Assembly: GCA_001414345.1 (NCBI GenBank)
Contig: LLCB01000007.1
Span: forward strand, 124,001-188,000
Origin: Hymenoscyphus infarciens
Taxonomy: Eukaryota; Ascomycota; Leotiomycetes; Helotiales; Helotiaceae
DNA: 64,000 nt
Direction of reading: 5' to 3'
Part shown: piece by piece, positions 10,016 to 22,247 of the stretch
Layout: each line of letters begins with the position of its first letter
Numbering within the stretch: position 1 is the stretch's first letter
Program-made: the position numbers and the translations under genes
The notes under the pieces: generated by a model
Told to the model about the DNA's origin: nothing
Database searches by the model: none
What the model saw: only the letters and a program-made list of their open reading frames with translations

Positions 10016-12725
10016 ATGATGCGAAATAAGACTTCATCGTCGTTGCAGAAGACGTACGATGAATGTTATTTGAACTGTTCGACTGCGGTGTTTTTCGAGG
10101 GCAAGGTAATGAATCTTCCTTTGACGTCTACCAGTTGAAGGTTAGCTAACCTAGTCACAGGGCAATGAAGCCGAAGCACTGCGATCATGGCGCGAAGCCC
10201 TCGATAAAATATACTACCATAACGCCTATCGAGTACCAGCCGGTTACATACCCAAATCCGAGACGGAGAAGGCGCTGAAAGACAGTCTGCGGAATATGGA
10301 GATGCAATGTAAGGAGCGCGTTGATCTACTTGTGGCTTTGAAGGCTTCACGGGAGGAGAAATCGGCAGCGGATAAGGATACGGATGAAAATAATGGGAAG
10401 ATTACGAAATCCTCGAAAACCACACCGAGGCCTTCTGAGGATAAACCGAGAGGGGAGGTTAGGTTTATAGGAGATGGTACGATTCCGGCGTCTAGTTATG
10501 ATGGGATTTCGAAACCACCGCCACTTCCTCAACGGCCGGGTTTAATGGCGAAGAAGAGCTCTGAGATGGCAGTTATTGGGAGAAAGGGGAGTTCAAGCTA
10601 TTTGGGAACGAGTTCTAGGATGTCGAGTGCGCCTCTGGCTTCGTCGAGTAGCCATCTAGCACCAACCCACCAGATGAAGAAATCTTCGAGGAGTCCGAGT
10701 CCGGAAAAAAGACATATGCTACACACATTGAGATCCTCAGATAAGACGGGAAGGAAGCCGGTCCCAAAACCAGCTAGAAACAAGGAAAACCCCCTCACGA
10801 ACAAGGCTGCTTCTCTGGCATGGCAATCGCTTGGTAGAAGGGATCGACTTGGACGAAGTTTGGATTCGGAACTCGATAATAGTTCTGCCGCGCTCTCAGA
10901 CTCTCGCAAGGAGAGTATTTCTGACCCTACCACAGGGCGACCTGATTCATCTAATAAAGTCCGGTACGACAGCAAAACCAGAACTCTAGTGCCTGACAAG
11001 GATACGAAAAACACAAGTCCAACGGATTCGATAACTGGGATAAGAAAGATGCCAAGTGGCTATCCATTTCCACCAACGAGCTCAATCACTGCTTCTGGAT
11101 CGGCTCGAATCGTTTCTGGGGCTCAGGACAACTCAGATCTTGATCCTTCATCTCCACTGGCACAAGAAACTCCTCCGCGCCAGAGACGAACTCCCCCACC
11201 TCCTCCACCTCATGCAATGCCACCAACAAAACTGGAACCACTAAATTATCCTACGTATTTGAAGGAATATCCGGAAACAGCAGCAAAAAGGACGAAGGCA
11301 GCAGAAATCGAATTACCAGCCAGGCGAAGACCGAAAGAAGCCAAGGATGGCGAGAAAAGTTCACCCAAAGTTCAACGAAGGCCCGTTGCGACGAAACCAA
11401 CATCCCCAAGACATCGAGACCGACATCAAGAAAGAGATGAGGCAAGACGACAGAAGAGGAGAGAGGCGGAGAAGCCTACCGACGAGGATACGTCTTCTCA
11501 AAGTCCCGAAGATAATACTAATAGTAGTGATAATCAAGGATCGAAACAAAAACGGAAACAAAAACGGAAACAGAAGGAGGACCCATTGCTAGCGGATATC
11601 ACCACTCCCACAGACGAGTCCGACTCGGAGAAAGATTTGATCAGAAGCGCCTGGGACTTAAAAGTAGCATCTCTCATGAAGAACCTCCCCAAAGGCGTGG
11701 ATGAAAACGCAGCAAAGCAAATCTTCAACGAGATAGTTGTTCAAGGAGACGAGGTTCATTGGGACGATGTAGCGGGTCTGGATATTGCCAAGAATGCTTT
11801 GAAAGAAGCAGTTGTCTACCCCTTTCTCCGACCAGACCTCTTCATGGGACTTCGCGAACCTGCACGGGGAATGCTTCTCTTTGGGCCACCAGGAACCGGC
11901 AAGACTATGCTTGCAAGAGCTGTAGCTACCGAATCCCGATCTACATTCTTCTCGATATCGGCAAGTTCTTTGACCTCGAAATATCTCGGCGAATCTGAGA
12001 AACTCGTACGCGCACTCTTTTCTCTTGCAAAAGCGCTGGCACCGAGTATCATTTTCGTTGATGAGATTGATTCTCTCCTCTCTTCACGCGGAGGGGGCGA
12101 GCACGAAGCGACGAGGAGGATCAAGACTGAATTTTTGATCCAATGGAGTGATTTGCAGAGAGCGGCTGCTGGAAGGGAACAAAGTGATAAGGAAAAGGAA
12201 AGGGGCGATGCGAGTCGTGTCCTCGTTCTCGCAGCTACCAACTTACCCTGGGCGATCGATGAGGCGGCTAGGAGAAGATTCGTAAGGAGACAATACATCC
12301 CACTCCCCGAAGACGAAACGAGAGGAACACAATTACGTACCCTCCTCGGACACCAAAAACATGGGTTGAGCGAGGATGATATTCAGGAGTTGATCTGGCT
12401 TACTGATGGTATGTTCTTCTCCTTTTCCTTTCCCTTTCCCCATACTCTTCCCCTCTACTTTTATCCACCTATTTCTTCTCGTGCATCTCACTAACGATAG
12501 CCAGGTTTCTCGGGCTCCGACATCACAGCTCTAGCAAAAGACGCGGCTATGGGACCCCTCCGTTCTTTAGGCGAAGCCTTACTTCAAATGTCCATGGAAG
12601 AGATACGTCCCATTGAGATGAAGGATTTCAAAGCTTCGCTGGTTAATATTAGACCTTCGGTTAGTAAACAGGGACTGAAGGAATTTGAGGATTGGGCTAG
12701 GGAGTTTGGGGAACGGGGTGGCTAA
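10016..12725 (+). CDS. MIT-domain AAA ATPase of the meiotic clade (Sap1/Yta6, spastin-like)
   Basis: Exons 10016-10105, 10161-12408 and 12505-12725 encode 852 residues; the introns (55 and 96 nt) are GT-AG. Residues about 10-90 look like a MIT-type three-helix region (starts [10 protein letters not shown], contains [20 protein letters not shown]). A long Ser/Pro/Lys-rich disordered linker follows to about 530. The AAA core comes next: [21 protein letters not shown], Walker A GPPGTGKT near residue 605, Walker [12 protein letters not shown] near 660, and an ARRRF arginine-finger region. The C-terminus ([15 protein letters not shown]...FGERGG) matches the Vps4/katanin-type C-terminal helix. The group remodels ESCRT-III or microtubules; the yeast Sap1 role is poorly defined, so a specific substrate is not claimed. 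ATGs at 10016 and 10019 are adjacent. Confidence 0.92.
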
Positions 12726-13998
12726 GGATTGGGTTTGTGAGAGATGTGGTTGGGTAGGGAAAGGGAGGGACGCGGGAGGTTGGATTATGTTATGTTATGT
12801 TATGATGATTGATGAGGGGTGGATGCGTGAGTGGGCTTGGTATATTGGCGATTGGGCTGATACACATGGGTTGATGGGTGTTGATGGGTGTTGTATATTT
12901 GTCTTTGTGGTGTTGGGATTGGAACCGGGTTTAGATGGGAGCTCGATGGAGTAAGTCATAGGAGTCTGGGACTATCTTATCTTTACTCCTTACTTACCCA
13001 TCCATCCACCTATTGTCAACCCAAATTGTAAGAAGGAATGGATATCACTATATAAATGAAAACAAGATTTCACTTCCATGGAGAACTTTAGACTTTGGGC
13101 GTTGATAGTGTCGAGAAAAATGTCGGGTACTTCGGCCTCTAGCAAGTATTATATCGAGTAGGATTCTACTAATAATATATACGTTGAAAATAACAAGTCT
13201 AGCCTAATAGCTAATCGAATATATACCAACTCGACTTTTAGTAAAGTCATCTATGTCTTTTTTTAATATATATTAATAAAGTACTCTATTATAAGTAAAC
13301 ACTTTACCTCTAGAAATAAAAACCACTACTCCATAGAGTGAAAATGAGGATAATTTATAGAAGAGAAGAAAAACTAACAAAAAAAAAGGAGTAGATCACG
13401 TTATATGATTGATAGTTATTATATAGAGTTACTAGTTTAAAAAAGACGAGCCTTTTAGCTAACGATATATCGTGCTTTTTGTATTATAGCAAAAAACTAT
13501 TGATTTTATATCGAGAGCTGACTATCGATGATTTATTGATGTAAAAGTATCAGCGCCCAATCCTGGAGCACTTAAATCACTGCTAGGATAAACATCCAAA
13601 GTACGAAATTGATCACTGTGTAGTTGGGTCGCAAAGTATAGAAAATGGGGGTATTGTATTGAATTGCTATTTTCCGTTCTAATAACGGGTACATCTTGGT
13701 GCAGATATCTCTCCGCCGTCTCCCCTATGCTGATAAACCCAGCTGCACAACCATTCCCATCATAAAAAGTCATCTATCATCCATCCATCCATCCATCCAT
13801 CCATCCCCGACCCACAAACGTAAGGTCGCAATCGCAAAAATCGGCCCAAACCCAATAAGGGGGAAGAGGAAAGCTCGCCTCAAATCCCCAGCACCATCCA
13901 TCTCAGCATTAGGAGAAAACATAAAAGAACGCCACAAACAATTCATGAAATCGTGAAAATTTGACACCCCCCGCAAAATCAAAACCTGACGAACGTGC
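12726..13998. other. Intergenic region containing a TIR element
   Basis: G-rich 3' flank of the AAA gene with small TTATG and GGTTGATGG-type repeats (12786-12895), an AT-rich TIR element (13088-13566, separate entry), and a (CCAT)n run at 13778-13806. No gene supported. Confidence 0.6.
13088..13566. mobile_element. Short non-autonomous TIR element, copy 1 of 2
   Basis: Left end reads AGACTTTGGGCGTTGATAG; the reverse complement of the right end reads CAGGATTGGGCGCTGATAC, a terminal inverted repeat. The interior is AT-rich and aligns with 26303-26822 in the same order: TATTATATCGAGTAG near the left, TATATAGAGTTACTAG in the middle, and TATCGAGAGCTGACTATC near the right. No ORF. Size near 480 bp fits a MITE. 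No clear target-site duplication was found, and the exact ends are uncertain by a few bases. Confidence 0.65.
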
Positions 13999-16601
13999 TC
14001 AATAAGGAGAATTGACGATATCATCCTTTCCAAGTTTATATCGTCCGCTATCTCTCGTCCCAAGTCTGCTCGCCTCACTTCTTCGTCCACCACCAAGACG
14101 GATCTGAGCGGGATTCGCAATGCTCTCTCTCGTTGGCTTCTTGAAGGATTGTTTTGCGACCATGTTGACTTCGTTTGGAAGAGCAACAATGACATTCTTA
14201 TCCGATCCATATTTGAAATTATCGGCCTTGACCTCCTCGGCATATCGCTTAATGCTGTAAGGGTCTTTGCTGCCTCGGAGGATCTTCTTCATATTCCAAG
14301 TGATGATGAAAGGTCCGGTAGCTGTGATGATAGAAGTTTCTGCTTCTCCTTCACCGGTATTGAATCGAGCAGTGGTGAAAGAAAGAGGAACCCCAGTCTC
14401 GTGTTGGAATTGTGCAACATGGGATGGTGTCAATCCCAAACGACGTGGTTGAGGCTTCGAGTCCTTGCCGAATGACTTTTCGAAACCCAATTTGCCCTCA
14501 TTCTTGCCAGTCTTTTGCAGGGCATCAATCAGAAGCAGGTAGGTTCGACAAGTAGCAAGAACCCAGCGACCATCGGCACTCACATCAAGACCGATGATGG
14601 GCTCACCAAGGGCAGGAATATGGGTTTTAGCGTTGATACCAAGACGATCGAACATGCGAATATCACCCTTGTTACTAGCAACTGCGATATAACCCTTTTC
14701 AGTTGTAGCTGCCGCGGAGAAGTCGTTCTTCGAGACATATTGCTTGAGCTCCGAGTCTACCAATTTGTTTCCGGCTAGACGCGGATCGACGCGGTAAAGG
14801 GCATTTCGAGACAATCCAAGGAAGGTTTGCTCTCCGCTCATTTGAGCAAACTTGCTTTCAGGAGCAAATGTGTTGACCGGAATATCATCATGAACTTTCC
14901 ACTCATCAACGATTTTGCCATATTCTAGATCCATCCGATAAAGTGAATTTGGTTCATTTTCGTTTTGGAGAATCATGTTGGTATCCTCGGCGTGGAGCAT
15001 AACCTTTTTCGGGCTGAACAGCTTGCCTCCGGGTGTTTCGACTTTGGAGATATTTGTCGAGAACTCCAAGTTGTTATTCGGCGTGTGCTTAAACACCCCA
15101 ATTTTCGATCCTCGAACAACGAATGAACGATCGTGCTTGTAACCAACTGCAAGTTGGGAATTGACATTTCCATCATCGTTTTTGGTGACCACATCGTCTT
15201 CGTCTTCATCGCTATCATATTCTTCACTTCGCTGGCCATCATCCTCGGGCTCTACTTCCTCTTCTTCCTCCTCTGGGTAATCCTCCGCATCTTCCATAGC
15301 AAGATCCTGAAATGCTTCGAGAACATAGTCTCGATCATCCTCCTTGGCTTTGTTCCATTTGATCTCATTCAACTGCTCCCATAAGGCCTGCATCAAACCT
15401 TCTTGGAAACGGAGCAAAGTTGGTTCATCTTTGAATCGTAGTAACCAGGAGTATGCGTCACCATTCGCGGCATATGCATTGAAGATACATGAGAGGTATT
15501 CGAAACTGAAAACAGGATTGATATCAGCAATAACTTCCTGGCCAAGCCAATCTCTGTCATCGCTTCCAATTTGTAAATAGTATCGCCAATTACCAACTTC
15601 GGAAACAGTGGCCTTTACGGCAGGATCCTGGATGATGAATGCACCGGATTGAAAGTCGAAGAGATGAAGTTCAGCGGTTTCCTCTGTTAAGACGGATCTT
15701 GCCTCGGGATGCTCAGCGACCGGAGGCGCAGCTGTTGGACCCTCATCTTGCGGTGTCTCTTCACGAGTCTCTCTGGTTGGTGTAGTCTCCCGCTTTAATG
15801 CGGAATTGGCCGTGCTTCTATTTGTGAGAGGCATTGTCTGTACAGGCGATAGAGCTTGAGGGCTCTGCTGTGGGCTATGGATAGGACTCGCAGAAGGTAT
15901 TGGTGGTTCGTCGACGAATGTGAACTGAGCAAGTTCTTGGGTGGTAGCGGTTGTGTGGTTCTTGCGATGCTTTCGTTCGTATTGGCAGCGTACGGCCGTG
16001 AGTTCGAAGGCCTGGACCTGAGCGTCTTCAACTGAGATGTCGCAAACAAATTCGTAAAGGTCGCCGGCGTCTCCACTTAAATCTCTCCAAGCCAAAACCT
16101 TCTCTCCGCCTTGTCGAATCTCTGATCGGAAATGTAGGCTCTCGTCGAGGAGGAATGTCTTTTCGTCTCGCTCGGCAGCTAAGACAGACGTCGCCGAGTC
16201 CTCGCCGTCCTCTTCGTCCAATAACTCCTCCTCTCCTTCTTCGTATGCACGTTGGATAACAAGCTGGTATTGGAATTCTTGATTGGTCTTTCTGATTCTC
16301 GCGGCGCCGTCTTTGAAGATCAGCTCCGAGTAACCTTTGGGCGAAAGTGGTCGGACGATGTAGAGTTGGCCTTGTGGTATTTCAATGATGGACTCCTTGG
16401 AGGTATCACCAAAGATAAGTTTCCCAACTACAAAAGAAGGTTAGCATAGTACAGGATAGGGTACCTTGGTGGCGAAGTGAATGTGTCAGTCAAAGGCAGG
16501 CGCGGCCGCCATTACCACAGTGACGCGACGAGGGGTAAGTCATGATAGGAATTCTCGGGAGATAAACAAGGTTTAAACTTGCCATTTCGGAGAACAAACA
16601 T
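13999..16601 (-). CDS. VID27: VID27 family cytoplasmic protein
   Basis: Vid27 was named from vacuole import and degradation of fructose-1,6-bisphosphatase in yeast; its molecular role is unclear. Two exons on the reverse strand: 16601-16583 (19 nt) and 16427-13999, 815 residues in total. The spliced start MFVLRNVGKLIFGDTSKES continues with EIPQGQLYIVRPLSPKGYS, the family N-terminus. The middle has a PH-like segment (FDFQSGAFIIQDPAVKATV... WRYYLQIG) and an acidic linker; the C-terminal half is the beta-propeller-like VID27 domain (VGYKHDRSFVVRGSKIGVF, then IGLDVSADGRWVLATCRTYLLLID). The intron needs a GC donor (GCAAGT) with an AG acceptor, 155 nt. Without it, the only in-frame Met is at 16221 and would drop 75 conserved residues. 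Confidence 0.93.
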
Positions 16602-17077
16602 CTTGTAAGGAACGTGGAGTTTTTGCAGATGTTGAGGGTATAGATTTTGGGGTACCAGGAAGGCACCGGGTTTTTGTATAGGATAAGGAGTGTACTCAGT
16701 AGAAATTATGGGAAAGTTTTCGTGGTGCAACAGAAAGGAAAGACCATGTTGGATCTTGCCTGAAGTTTGCGGCCCTTCCTATGACGCACCAGCCACTTTG
16801 CACACTGCGCCACTACCAGTTTGATAAAGCAACACGTGATGTAAATAAACCCAGTCGTGGCTTCCTTTTAGCGAATTAAATCTCGCCCCTGTCTCGTTAG
16901 ACACCTCAAGGTACGAGTATTCACAACGTCCCGAGTTCCAGAGCCTTGACAACGACGGTTATGAATGTAAGTCATCTAAATAGACATCAACTTCTTATTC
17001 CTTCCAACCCCATTGGCTAAATCTTTACAATTTCTTTACCCACGCGTATTCCTCCCACAGCTTAGCAGCCATGCCTA
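16602..17077. other. Divergent promoter region of VID27 and the F-box gene
   Basis: Short intergenic region. A GTAAGT donor at about 16971 and a CAG near 17060 could bound a 5'-UTR intron of the gene to the right. Nothing else recognised. Confidence 0.45.
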
Positions 17078-17858
17078 ATGCAGGAGATACAGCCTCATTT
17101 AGCAACACCCCCAATTTTTCTTGAGAGAGTCGGAACTCGATTTCAGAGCCGACTCCTTCGATTGCCACCGGAGCCCATGCAAAACATCATCAGCTATGTC
17201 TGACCTACTTTTGGAATTCAAGGGGTCGTGCGCCTGAGACTTGTCAGCAAAGCTTTCTATGGCATGATTGACGCTGGTGTATTTACAGGCAATTACTTCA
17301 GAGATCAAATCCACACCCGTGGAAGAAGGATATCTCAAGCAAACTTGGCTAAGTTTTTAATTTCTAAAGTAGTACAAGACTACCTACGCAAAACGCTGTT
17401 GTCTCAGCTCGTCCGTGGCGCTGTAGATACAGCACTCGAATATCCTTACTCCGTCTCGAATAAGGAGAAGTTACGAGATGATTACATAGTCGCTCTTTGT
17501 GGGGCCACGGCCTTCTTTCTCGAAGCTCAAGCACTCGGTGTATACGATGACAAAAAAGTCGATATCAGCTCCTTCGAAAAGAAAGCTGCCCTGACCCTAG
17601 AGAGTTGTTTACTATCGCTTTTGCTATCTATCGTGAGCGGTCCTAGAGACTCTGTTTCCTTCTACTCACCAAACATTCCCAAAGAGTTGTACTGACTCCG
17701 AGGTTTTGTAGGCGCAATATATTTATGAACGACAGCCAGAGAGTTTGCTTTACGCAGAGGAGGATAGTTCTGAGGAAGAGTCCTAAGAGGTTGAAGACGA
17801 AGAGACGGAATACGAAGACGAGGAAGAAACGGAGGAGGAAAACGGACACGAGGATTGA
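17078..17858 (+). pseudogene. F-box-like gene with two in-frame stops
   Basis: One frame from an ATG at 17078 reads an F-box-like start (LRLPPEPMQNIISYV), then TGA at 17201, then VVRLRLVSKAFYGMIDAGVF and about 130 more open codons. A GT-AG intron at 17633-17711 (phase 0, donor GTGAGC, acceptor TTTTGTAG) joins this frame to AQYIYERQPESLLYAEEDSS. TAA follows at 17784-17786, but the same frame continues with 23 Glu/Asp-rich codons to TGA at 17856. F-box proteins recruit substrates to SCF ubiquitin ligases. The two premature stops suggest recent inactivation. Alternatives: a shorter functional protein starting at an internal Met, or a sequencing error at 17201. The family call rests on the short F-box motif only. 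Confidence 0.5.
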
Positions 17859-18803
17859 ACCCACCCCCCCTTTTTTATTCATCGGCTGTGGGAATGGCTG
17901 GTGAACTTTATTCTTCCTTGTTCATTAAGTGAGCGGCATTTCACTGCTTGAGAACATGGTTGGTCTATGGTTCTACGTTCTTTTTGTCTGCAGGGTCATT
18001 ATTGGAAAGGAGTTCTATACCCCAGTGTTGGTTCAGAGCTTGGAAAGCTTCTGTAACCTCACTACCAATCAGCAAGTCTTGGTGCCACGAACTGACCATT
18101 CCACGACGACACACTTGTGAATTTTTCAAGGGGGAGGGGGATGCGAAGAAAACTTAGTATAATTGAAACTGTCAAACAACTCGAGACTTTCTCATGTCTG
18201 GAACGCCCCATGATAACTTTTCAATGAGAATTAATTAATTCAAAGGGGAAGGCAGGGGTTGCACTCACAATGAGAATATGCAGATGCTGCTAAAGAAGGT
18301 CGGTTCTGGAATTTTCGGCGTGCCTTGTGAGTAAGCCAGTAGTAACTCGTAGTAAGCTGGTAACTAGTAAGTAAGCTGATAATTCGCAAGTAAGCTAGTA
18401 GGCTGTAGGTAGGCTGGTAGGGCGTAGTTAAGCTGGTAAGTCGCAAGTAAAGCTGTTTGCTCTTAGATAACTCTCACCCCTTCTAAACATCGGCTCCAGC
18501 GTTCCTTATACCTGGTCATTTGAACGGCGTTTGCTAAACTTGATATTGAGAATTCAAAAGATGGCACAACGGAAGAACACATCTGCGACTCAAATGTTCT
18601 CATATTCTCATCTCTAAACAGTCGTCCCCGACTGCCTCAGTTTCATTATTACCAGGATATAACTCCCGAACCGTTTTCTCAACGTCTTCATATCTGATCA
18701 AATATACAAGAAACGAAAGACAAAACGACAAGCCACCCGGCTGTCAACCAAAACGCCAAAAGTTCCCCATGTATACGCCCATCCCAAAATCCATGCGTAG
18801 AAT
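17859..18803. other. Intergenic region with degenerate tandem repeat
   Basis: Short frames only (60-70 codons). The region contains the repeat listed next and otherwise looks like 3' flanks of the two neighbouring genes. Confidence 0.5.
18325..18450. repeat. Degenerate tandem repeat with AGTAAGCTGGTA core
   Basis: Variants of AAGCTGGTA(G/A) recur every 20-30 bp: near 18330, 18352, 18372, 18393, 18410 and 18430. Spacing and sequence are imperfect, indicating an old array. Confidence 0.55.
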
Positions 18804-21303
18804 CTACAGCTTCATCTTCTTCTTGTTCTCCACAGCTTTCAGCGGAACCCTGAAACTCAGACTCCCGGCGATATCGCTCATCTCGGCTTGGCTTCCCTCA
18901 TCCTGATTCTCAACCCCTTTCCTTGCTAGAATTTCTTTGTAGGCCCATCCCCTCTTCTCTTTGATCGTCCTTAAGCCTTCTCCTTTCACCGAGATATCTC
19001 CCGACACGCTCTTGGCGTGGATCGAGCCCTCCCAGACTTTGGGGTAGATCACGGAAACGCTTGCCGAGTTGGAAGAATGCTTAGATTGGAGATTGCGGAG
19101 CTTTTTGATTTCCGAGGAATCGGGAGATGGAGAGGAGTGTCTGTAGAGTGCGCGGGAAGGTGGGATGGTGAGGTAAGGCGAGTCATCTCCGATGGGGTTG
19201 TATGGGTCAGGAGACGGGGAGGAAGATTGTGGTTGCGTAGTCGATGCGAGATGCGAGATGAAGATGGGATCCAAGACTGTGAGGTTTGTTGATCCACTTA
19301 CGGTGTGAGTTTCGAAACGACTGGAGAACTCGACTTTATCGGAGTTGCTGGAGGGAATAATAGGTAAGATATTGAAATCAAGGCTTCCAGCGGTATTCTT
19401 GAAACTCCCCAGAGAGCCGAGATAGTATGTACCAGCAATGGCACCGGAACTAGAGTGAACATTCGTGATGTAATTTCGTGGCGGTGGAACGAAATTAGGA
19501 TTGTTGCTATTTGCAATGGGTAGGTTGACTTCGATTCTTCCATTCGCAGTTTGGACTTCTAAGTCTGCTGGAGCGGGCGCTTCAGGAAGGACCTCTTGTG
19601 GGAAAACACCCACGCTTATGGCCCCTGATTGCGAAGATAGTCCTAGGAAATCCATCAGAGGGTAAATCCCATTTATTGAACCCGTGACTGTTTCCACAAG
19701 CACCCGTCGAGACTCAAAAAGATGCTTGGTGTCGGGAACAGAAAGACTAGCAAGTAGGTTACGACTTTGATTTGAATGAAGCGGGCTCTCGTCTGATGGA
19801 ATCATGACTGGGAGCTGAGAGCGTGCTACTTTGTCTGATGGAGCCAGGCCAAAATCTTCGAGCAAGGGAAACCATACATCACCCGTGAGAGTAGTAAACT
19901 TCGAGCGGCCAGAAACCTTGATCTTAACATCGTCGAGGACTCGTAGAGTTAGGGCAATGCCCTCGATGAGAAGATTTGTGAATTCAGCATCCTCGGGGAT
20001 CCAAGCAGTAATTTCGACAGAAACACAATGTTTCCCAGGTGTGGAAAGCCATGCGAATTTCGGAGTACTGATTTTGAGTGTTCGGGTCCCTTCATCCCAA
20101 TTTCTGATAACATCCAAATCTGGATCGCTAACATGCACGTCAACTGTGAAGTGTGGTCGATTACCATGCTCAGAGTTCGGATCCAATCGTCGTAGACGTA
20201 TTTCTCCTGAAGTCTCCACGGAAGACATTCGACGTGCTCCATCAGTATCATGAGTTGTTTGCATCACCGTCAAGTCTGTGTCAATTGGAAACTCGTATGT
20301 GACTGGATCAACTCGAAATTTTGCGGACTGGCAGTAAGGCTCGCTCGCGTCAATCGGTCTTTCTTTGACTGGAATCTTTTTAAATGGTTTCTAGCAGGTG
20401 GAGTTTGAATTAGCTCTAGGGAGAATATTATAGATGGAGAACAATTCAAGATAATAGCCTTTCGCAATATGAAAAAGATAAAAATATATATTGGGTCCTC
20501 GATATGAGGGAAGGTCCGAGGGCGTCATGCTGAAAGATCACACTTACAGTTATTGATACATGGAACATGGTCGTAAATAATGCAAATACTGCAGCAAAGG
20601 CAACAGCGGAGAAAACAATGCGCCTAATAAGCTTGCGTCGATTGTGAGGCCTGGATTTATCGGAAAGTGGTGTCGTCTCATCTGGAAGAGGATCTACGGG
20701 ACCTCCCATACTTTCCGGTTCCGCTCGTGGAAGGAGAAAACCCCTCTCGCCAGTCTCGAGCTGTGCTTGCTCTGCAAATGTGCTATACCTTCTAGGTGAC
20801 TGGGGTTGGGATTGTGGTGGTGGTGTTGAGGGTGGTTGATCTTGAGGTTCTTGTGAGGGGTCCGACGATGAGTATCTGGTAGATGTAGTAGGACTTGGTG
20901 TATATGCTGGAGGAGGACCACTCATCTGGCGAGTGTGACCGTATGTCATTGCATCGGATTCTGGATAGTTTGAAGATATAGGAGTATGTCTAGAGGGATA
21001 TGAAGTCGTCCAGGTCTCACTTTGGCCTGCCGCGTGGGATCGTGACGACGAAGACTGTGCAATGGCCGGATGGTTGGCGGCAGTTAACGGTCTTGATGGT
21101 GTTGCCTGGACGTTTGGTGTGGGCATCAATGTCTTTGCCTCTGGCTTTTTATCGTCATCCATCGTTGGGTCCTGTACCATTTGGTTTGGTACTCGTTCCC
21201 CGCCATTGAAGTAGCCATCGGAAGGGACCAGCAACTCGTCGCTCACGGATTCCGAGCCCGAGTCCTCAGCCGAGTATAAGTTGTCTGAAACTGGAAAAGG
21301 CAT
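18804..21303 (-). CDS. Type II membrane protein with C-terminal beta-repeat domain (DUF4097/adhesin-like)
   Basis: Exons 21303-20548 and 20390-18804 (157 nt intron, GTAAGT...TAG, phase 0) give 780 residues. Residues 1-225 are Pro/Ser/Gln-rich and disordered, with PPPAYTPSPTTS. A basic patch (RPHNRRKLIRR) precedes one membrane helix at about 230-248 (IVFSAVAFAAVFALFTTMF), so the large C-terminal part should face the lumen or outside. That part repeats a beta-type phrase with a Gly turn: SVETSGEIRLRRL, VQTANGRIEVNLP, VHSSSGAIAGTYY, HTVSGSTNLTVL and KSVSGDISVKGEG. This resembles the putative adhesin DUF4097 beta-solenoid. No catalytic motif is seen. The conserved family in filamentous fungi is uncharacterised; function is not assigned. 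Confidence 0.82.
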
Positions 21304-22247
21304 CTGGGAGGCACAAAGTGCAAAGCACCAGGAGCTTGGTGACTCGGAGCGATGCTAGAATGCGTCGTACACAACTGAGATGTTGGCCTAAAGAAAGTGG
21401 GTAAGAAACAAACGAGAGAAGAGAATTGGGAGAGAGAATTGACGGGTGGAAAGAGTAAGCACGGGGGAATTCTAGTGCGCCCATTTGTGGTTGCCTTGTT
21501 CGGCCGCGTGGGCGGTGCAAAAGCGGTGCAGAAATGGTGACTTGTCATTGGCCTTCGCCGTGAGACTACGTGAGAATAACTGGATTGCTATTGGCTGCAG
21601 CATAACGAGCTGCCAGCCTCTTTCCATCTTGGACTTTGCTGGGATAAAGTCGTGGTGTTCTCTGAAACGTTGCAACTAGCTGCGAAGACTGGGATCGATT
21701 ATTTGGGCCACGACTTAGCGCACAACACCCGCGCACACCCTTATGAATTAGTACGGTCGCCAGCACAACACTACAGGTCAATAAGCTATGCACACCAAAG
21801 TTAGACTTTATTTATTAGAAGGCAGTATACAGCTTAATATTATTAGAACTCTTATAAACCACAACACTTTCTAAATTTAAAAGAAGGTATATAATTCCAA
21901 TCTATAACCGTTATTTAAAAGTATAGTATATTAAATAATAAATACGAAAAGGGGTTATATAAGGAAGTTGTAATAAGCGCCTTACAAAGTTATGGCTACA
22001 CACTTGGTAGAAGGCAATAAGCGAAACCTGCCGTAGCCTGGCTCCACTATCCTTCGTGGCCCAAATAATCGTACCCCGAAGACTTCGGGGCAGGACTGGT
22101 GAGCTCCGAGTCGGACCTCGGCTCGGGGATACATCTCCGATCTTGAATCCGATTCGTCCAACTTCTATACTTTCAGAGCTCACAACAACTCGCTTCCCCC
22201 CAACTCCATCTCATTCTCATGTAACTTTACGGTGCACCTAGCCCAAT
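21304..22247. other. Divergent intergenic region with AT-rich island
   Basis: Lies between two divergent genes and should hold both promoters. 21790-21990 is sharply AT-rich, consistent with a decayed repeat remnant, but I could not define ends or a family. No gene supported. Confidence 0.5.
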
